A stretch of 15,048 nt of DNA from an uncultured Thermoleophilia bacterium (GTDB lineage Bacteria; Actinomycetota; Thermoleophilia; UBA2241). Under the pieces are notes generated by a model. That model worked only from the letters and a program-made list of their open reading frames with translations, made no database searches and was not told where the DNA came from. The translations under genes were made by a program, and so were the position numbers. Of the stretch, positions 13,959-15,048 are shown piece after piece. Numbering within the stretch: the stretch's first letter is position 1; every line of letters begins with the position of its first letter. The stretch spans positions 1 to 15,048 of the forward strand of contig CAIXSE010000670.1 of assembly GCA_903921965.1 (NCBI GenBank), given 5' to 3'.

Positions 13959-14740
13959 GGCGCTACCCGCCCGCGCCTCAGGAACCGGTCCAGGTGACCG
14001 GTCAGGACGGCGCCGCTCATCGGCACGCCGTGGCCCGCGGCGACGACGGCCGGCCGGCGCCTCGCGATGGCCGCGGCCGAGGCCTTGGCCTTCGTCCAGT
14101 CCCAGGTCGTGATCCACGGCGGGTACCCCAGCCGCGGGCGTGGGCACACGAGGTCCGTCGGCGCGTTGAGGCCGACGGTGACGAGGGCGTCGCCGGTGAC
14201 GGCGACGCCGTCCGCCTCGCGGAGCAGCGCGAGGTGCCCCGGGGTGTGTCCGGGGGTGTGCAGCAGCGTCCATCCGGGCACGCCGGGGAGCGGGGCGGCA
14301 GGGTCCAGCTCACGGGCGACGTCCCCGAGGCTGCCCTTCGCGAGCGCGGCCCGCATGCGCCGCGCGCCCATCAGGCGCAGCACCGGCAGGACGAGCCGGC
14401 GGTCGAGCGGGCCGCCGCAGTCGTGTACGGCGGCGGCGTCGGGGTCCGCCAGCGGAAGGTCCAGCGCGTGCATGCGCACGTCGCAGCCCCAGCCGAGCGC
14501 GAGCGCGCGGGCGGCGCCGGCGTGGTCGGGGTGGCAGTGGGTCAGCAGGACGGCGCCCGGCCGGGAGTCGTCGCCGAAGAGGCCTGCCGCCGCCCGCCTG
14601 ATGTCTTCGCCGTGCCCCGGCCAGCCGGCGTCGATGAGGCACCAGGTCTCGGGCGTGCCGGCCAGGTACACGTTGACCGCTCGCATGCCGCGGCCGAGCG
14701 GCAGCCAGTACAGGTCGCGAGCTATCTGACGCGCAGTCAT
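13955..14740 (-). CDS. metallo-beta-lactamase-fold hydrolase
   Basis: A 261-residue MBL-superfamily protein. The di-zinc motif HCHPDH occurs at 68-73 (His68, His70, Asp72, His73 in this start model). Further ligands are His165 or a neighbour in LLHTPGHTPGH (about 159-169), Asp184 in VTGD and His237 in AAGHG. The N-terminal YLAGTPETWCLIDAG is the usual first beta-hairpin. Such proteins include glyoxalase II-like thioesterases, lactonases and phosphodiesterases; nothing here fixes the substrate. ATG 14740 is preferred, with a run of G about ten bases upstream; a GTG at 14773 would add 11 low-complexity residues. The stop overlaps the plsY start by four bases, so the two are co-translated, hinting at a lipid- or thioester-related task. 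Confidence 0.88.
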   Translation of the reverse strand: MTARQIARDLYWLPLGRGMRAVNVYLAGTPETWCLIDAGWPGHGEDIRRAAAGLFGDDSRPGAVLLTHCHPDHAGAARALALGWGCDVRMHALDLPLADPDAAAVHDCGGPLDRRLVLPVLRLMGARRMRAALAKGSLGDVARELDPAAPLPGVPGWTLLHTPGHTPGHLALLREADGVAVTGDALVTVGLNAPTDLVCPRPRLGYPPWITTWDWTKAKASAAAIARRRPAVVAAGHGVPMSGAVLTGHLDRFLRRGRVAP

Positions 14741-14787
14741 GGTGCGTGGTCCCCCCCCGGGCGAAGCGGTCACGTTCCGTCGCCGTC

Positions 14788-14793
14788 ATCCTA
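14788..14793 (-). promoter_or_regulatory. possible -10 box for the MBL-plsY operon
   Basis: TAGGAT on the minus strand (14793 down to 14788) is a common actinobacterial -10 form. Transcription would start near 14780, about 40 bases before ATG 14740. No matching -35 hexamer was found. The rest of the gap 14741-14894 holds no clear gene. Confidence 0.33.
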
Positions 14794-14894
14794 CGCCGCG
14801 AGCCGCGCCGCCTCTGCCCACGCCTGACTGTGGGGCCGGACCGCGCCGGGCCCGTCGCCACGTGCCGTCGCCGCGCTCCTCGCGGCCGTCCGCC

Positions 14895-15048
14895 TCAGCG
14901 GCCGGGCGTGCGCCAGGCCGCCGACGGGTCCCCGTCGGCCCAGGCGCCGGTGACGAGGCCGGGGAGCGCCTCGGCGTCGACGCCGAACACGATGACGTTC
15001 AGCGTCAGGTCGGCGCGGCGCGCGGCCGCTCCCAGGCGCCCCCCGAAA
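14895..15048 (-). CDS. C-terminal fragment of an unidentified protein
   Basis: An open frame enters from the right edge and stops with TGA at 14895-14897. The 50 or so visible codons end in G or C at the third position in all but one case, which matches real genes in this window. The translation includes RRADLTLNVIVFGVDAEALP, a plausible strand-helix segment, and ends AAWRTPGR. No family can be assigned from this piece. It reads in the same direction as the MBL-plsY pair, 154 bases upstream of it. Confidence 0.55.
   Translation of the reverse strand, partial: FGGRLGAAARRADLTLNVIVFGVDAEALPGLVTGAWADGDPSAAWRTPGR

Noticed and set aside
1..15048. CRISPR array, tRNA, rRNA or insertion sequence
   Set aside because: No spaced direct repeats, tRNA cloverleaf, rRNA stretch, transposase motif or terminal inverted repeats were seen on reading; no search tool was run.

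Overview
This is a GC-rich window with almost every third codon position G or C and frequent GTG starts. Very short or overlapping gene junctions are common. A lipoprotein solute-binding protein, corrinoid/UroD-type methyltransferase genes, an HgcA/HgcB pair and a fused fatty-acid-kinase protein together suggest an anaerobic or facultatively anaerobic member of the Actinomycetota, perhaps a Coriobacteriia- or Thermoleophilia-like lineage. That placement is inference; no rRNA or marker gene is present.

Region 1 (1-7170) is a corrinoid methyl-transfer and uptake locus. It opens with the last 60 codons of a UroD-family methyltransferase. A strong promoter with an inverted repeat just downstream leads into an apparent operon: a Liv-type substrate-binding lipoprotein, a LivH-type permease, a single 872-residue protein fusing LivM, LivG and LivF, a B12-binding corrinoid protein and a full-length UroD-family methyltransferase. 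The junctions from livH onward overlap by 1-4 bases. The two UroD-family proteins have alignable C-termini, so a transporter and one corrinoid protein lie between two related methyltransferases. The likely job is import of a methylated (for example methoxy- or methylamine-type) compound and transfer of its methyl group onto cobalamin and onward. The substrate cannot be read from the sequence. Two strong hairpins end the unit.

Region 2 (7171-8832) carries one gene for a secreted or membrane-anchored protein of unknown function, with its own likely promoter and a good ribosome binding site. It converges on the next unit.

Region 3 (8833-10498) is the highlight: a two-gene minus-strand unit recognisable as hgcA-hgcB, the mercury methylation pair. 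HgcA has the cap-helix motif with the cobalt-ligand cysteine, the corrinoid domain and the membrane domain with its conserved NFTGSS segment. HgcB has two 4Fe-4S motifs. The pair is atypical: HgcA has an extra N-terminal tail of about 50-60 residues with four Cys-Cys pairs and a Glu in place of the usual Lys of the cap-helix motif, and HgcB ends in Cys-Asp-Cys rather than Cys-Cys. A perfect 11-bp-arm palindrome lies where the -35 region of the hgcA promoter should be.

Region 4 (10499-15048) looks like housekeeping and lipid metabolism. It holds a DUF1295/steroid-reductase-like membrane protein divergent from hgcA, a FakA-FakB (DhaL-DegV) fusion, then on the minus strand PlsY and a metallo-beta-lactamase-fold hydrolase that overlap by four bases, and the C-terminal end of an unidentified gene. 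The Fak fusion (makes acyl-phosphate) and PlsY (uses acyl-phosphate) converge and overlap by 16 bases, which fits a shared phospholipid-entry pathway.
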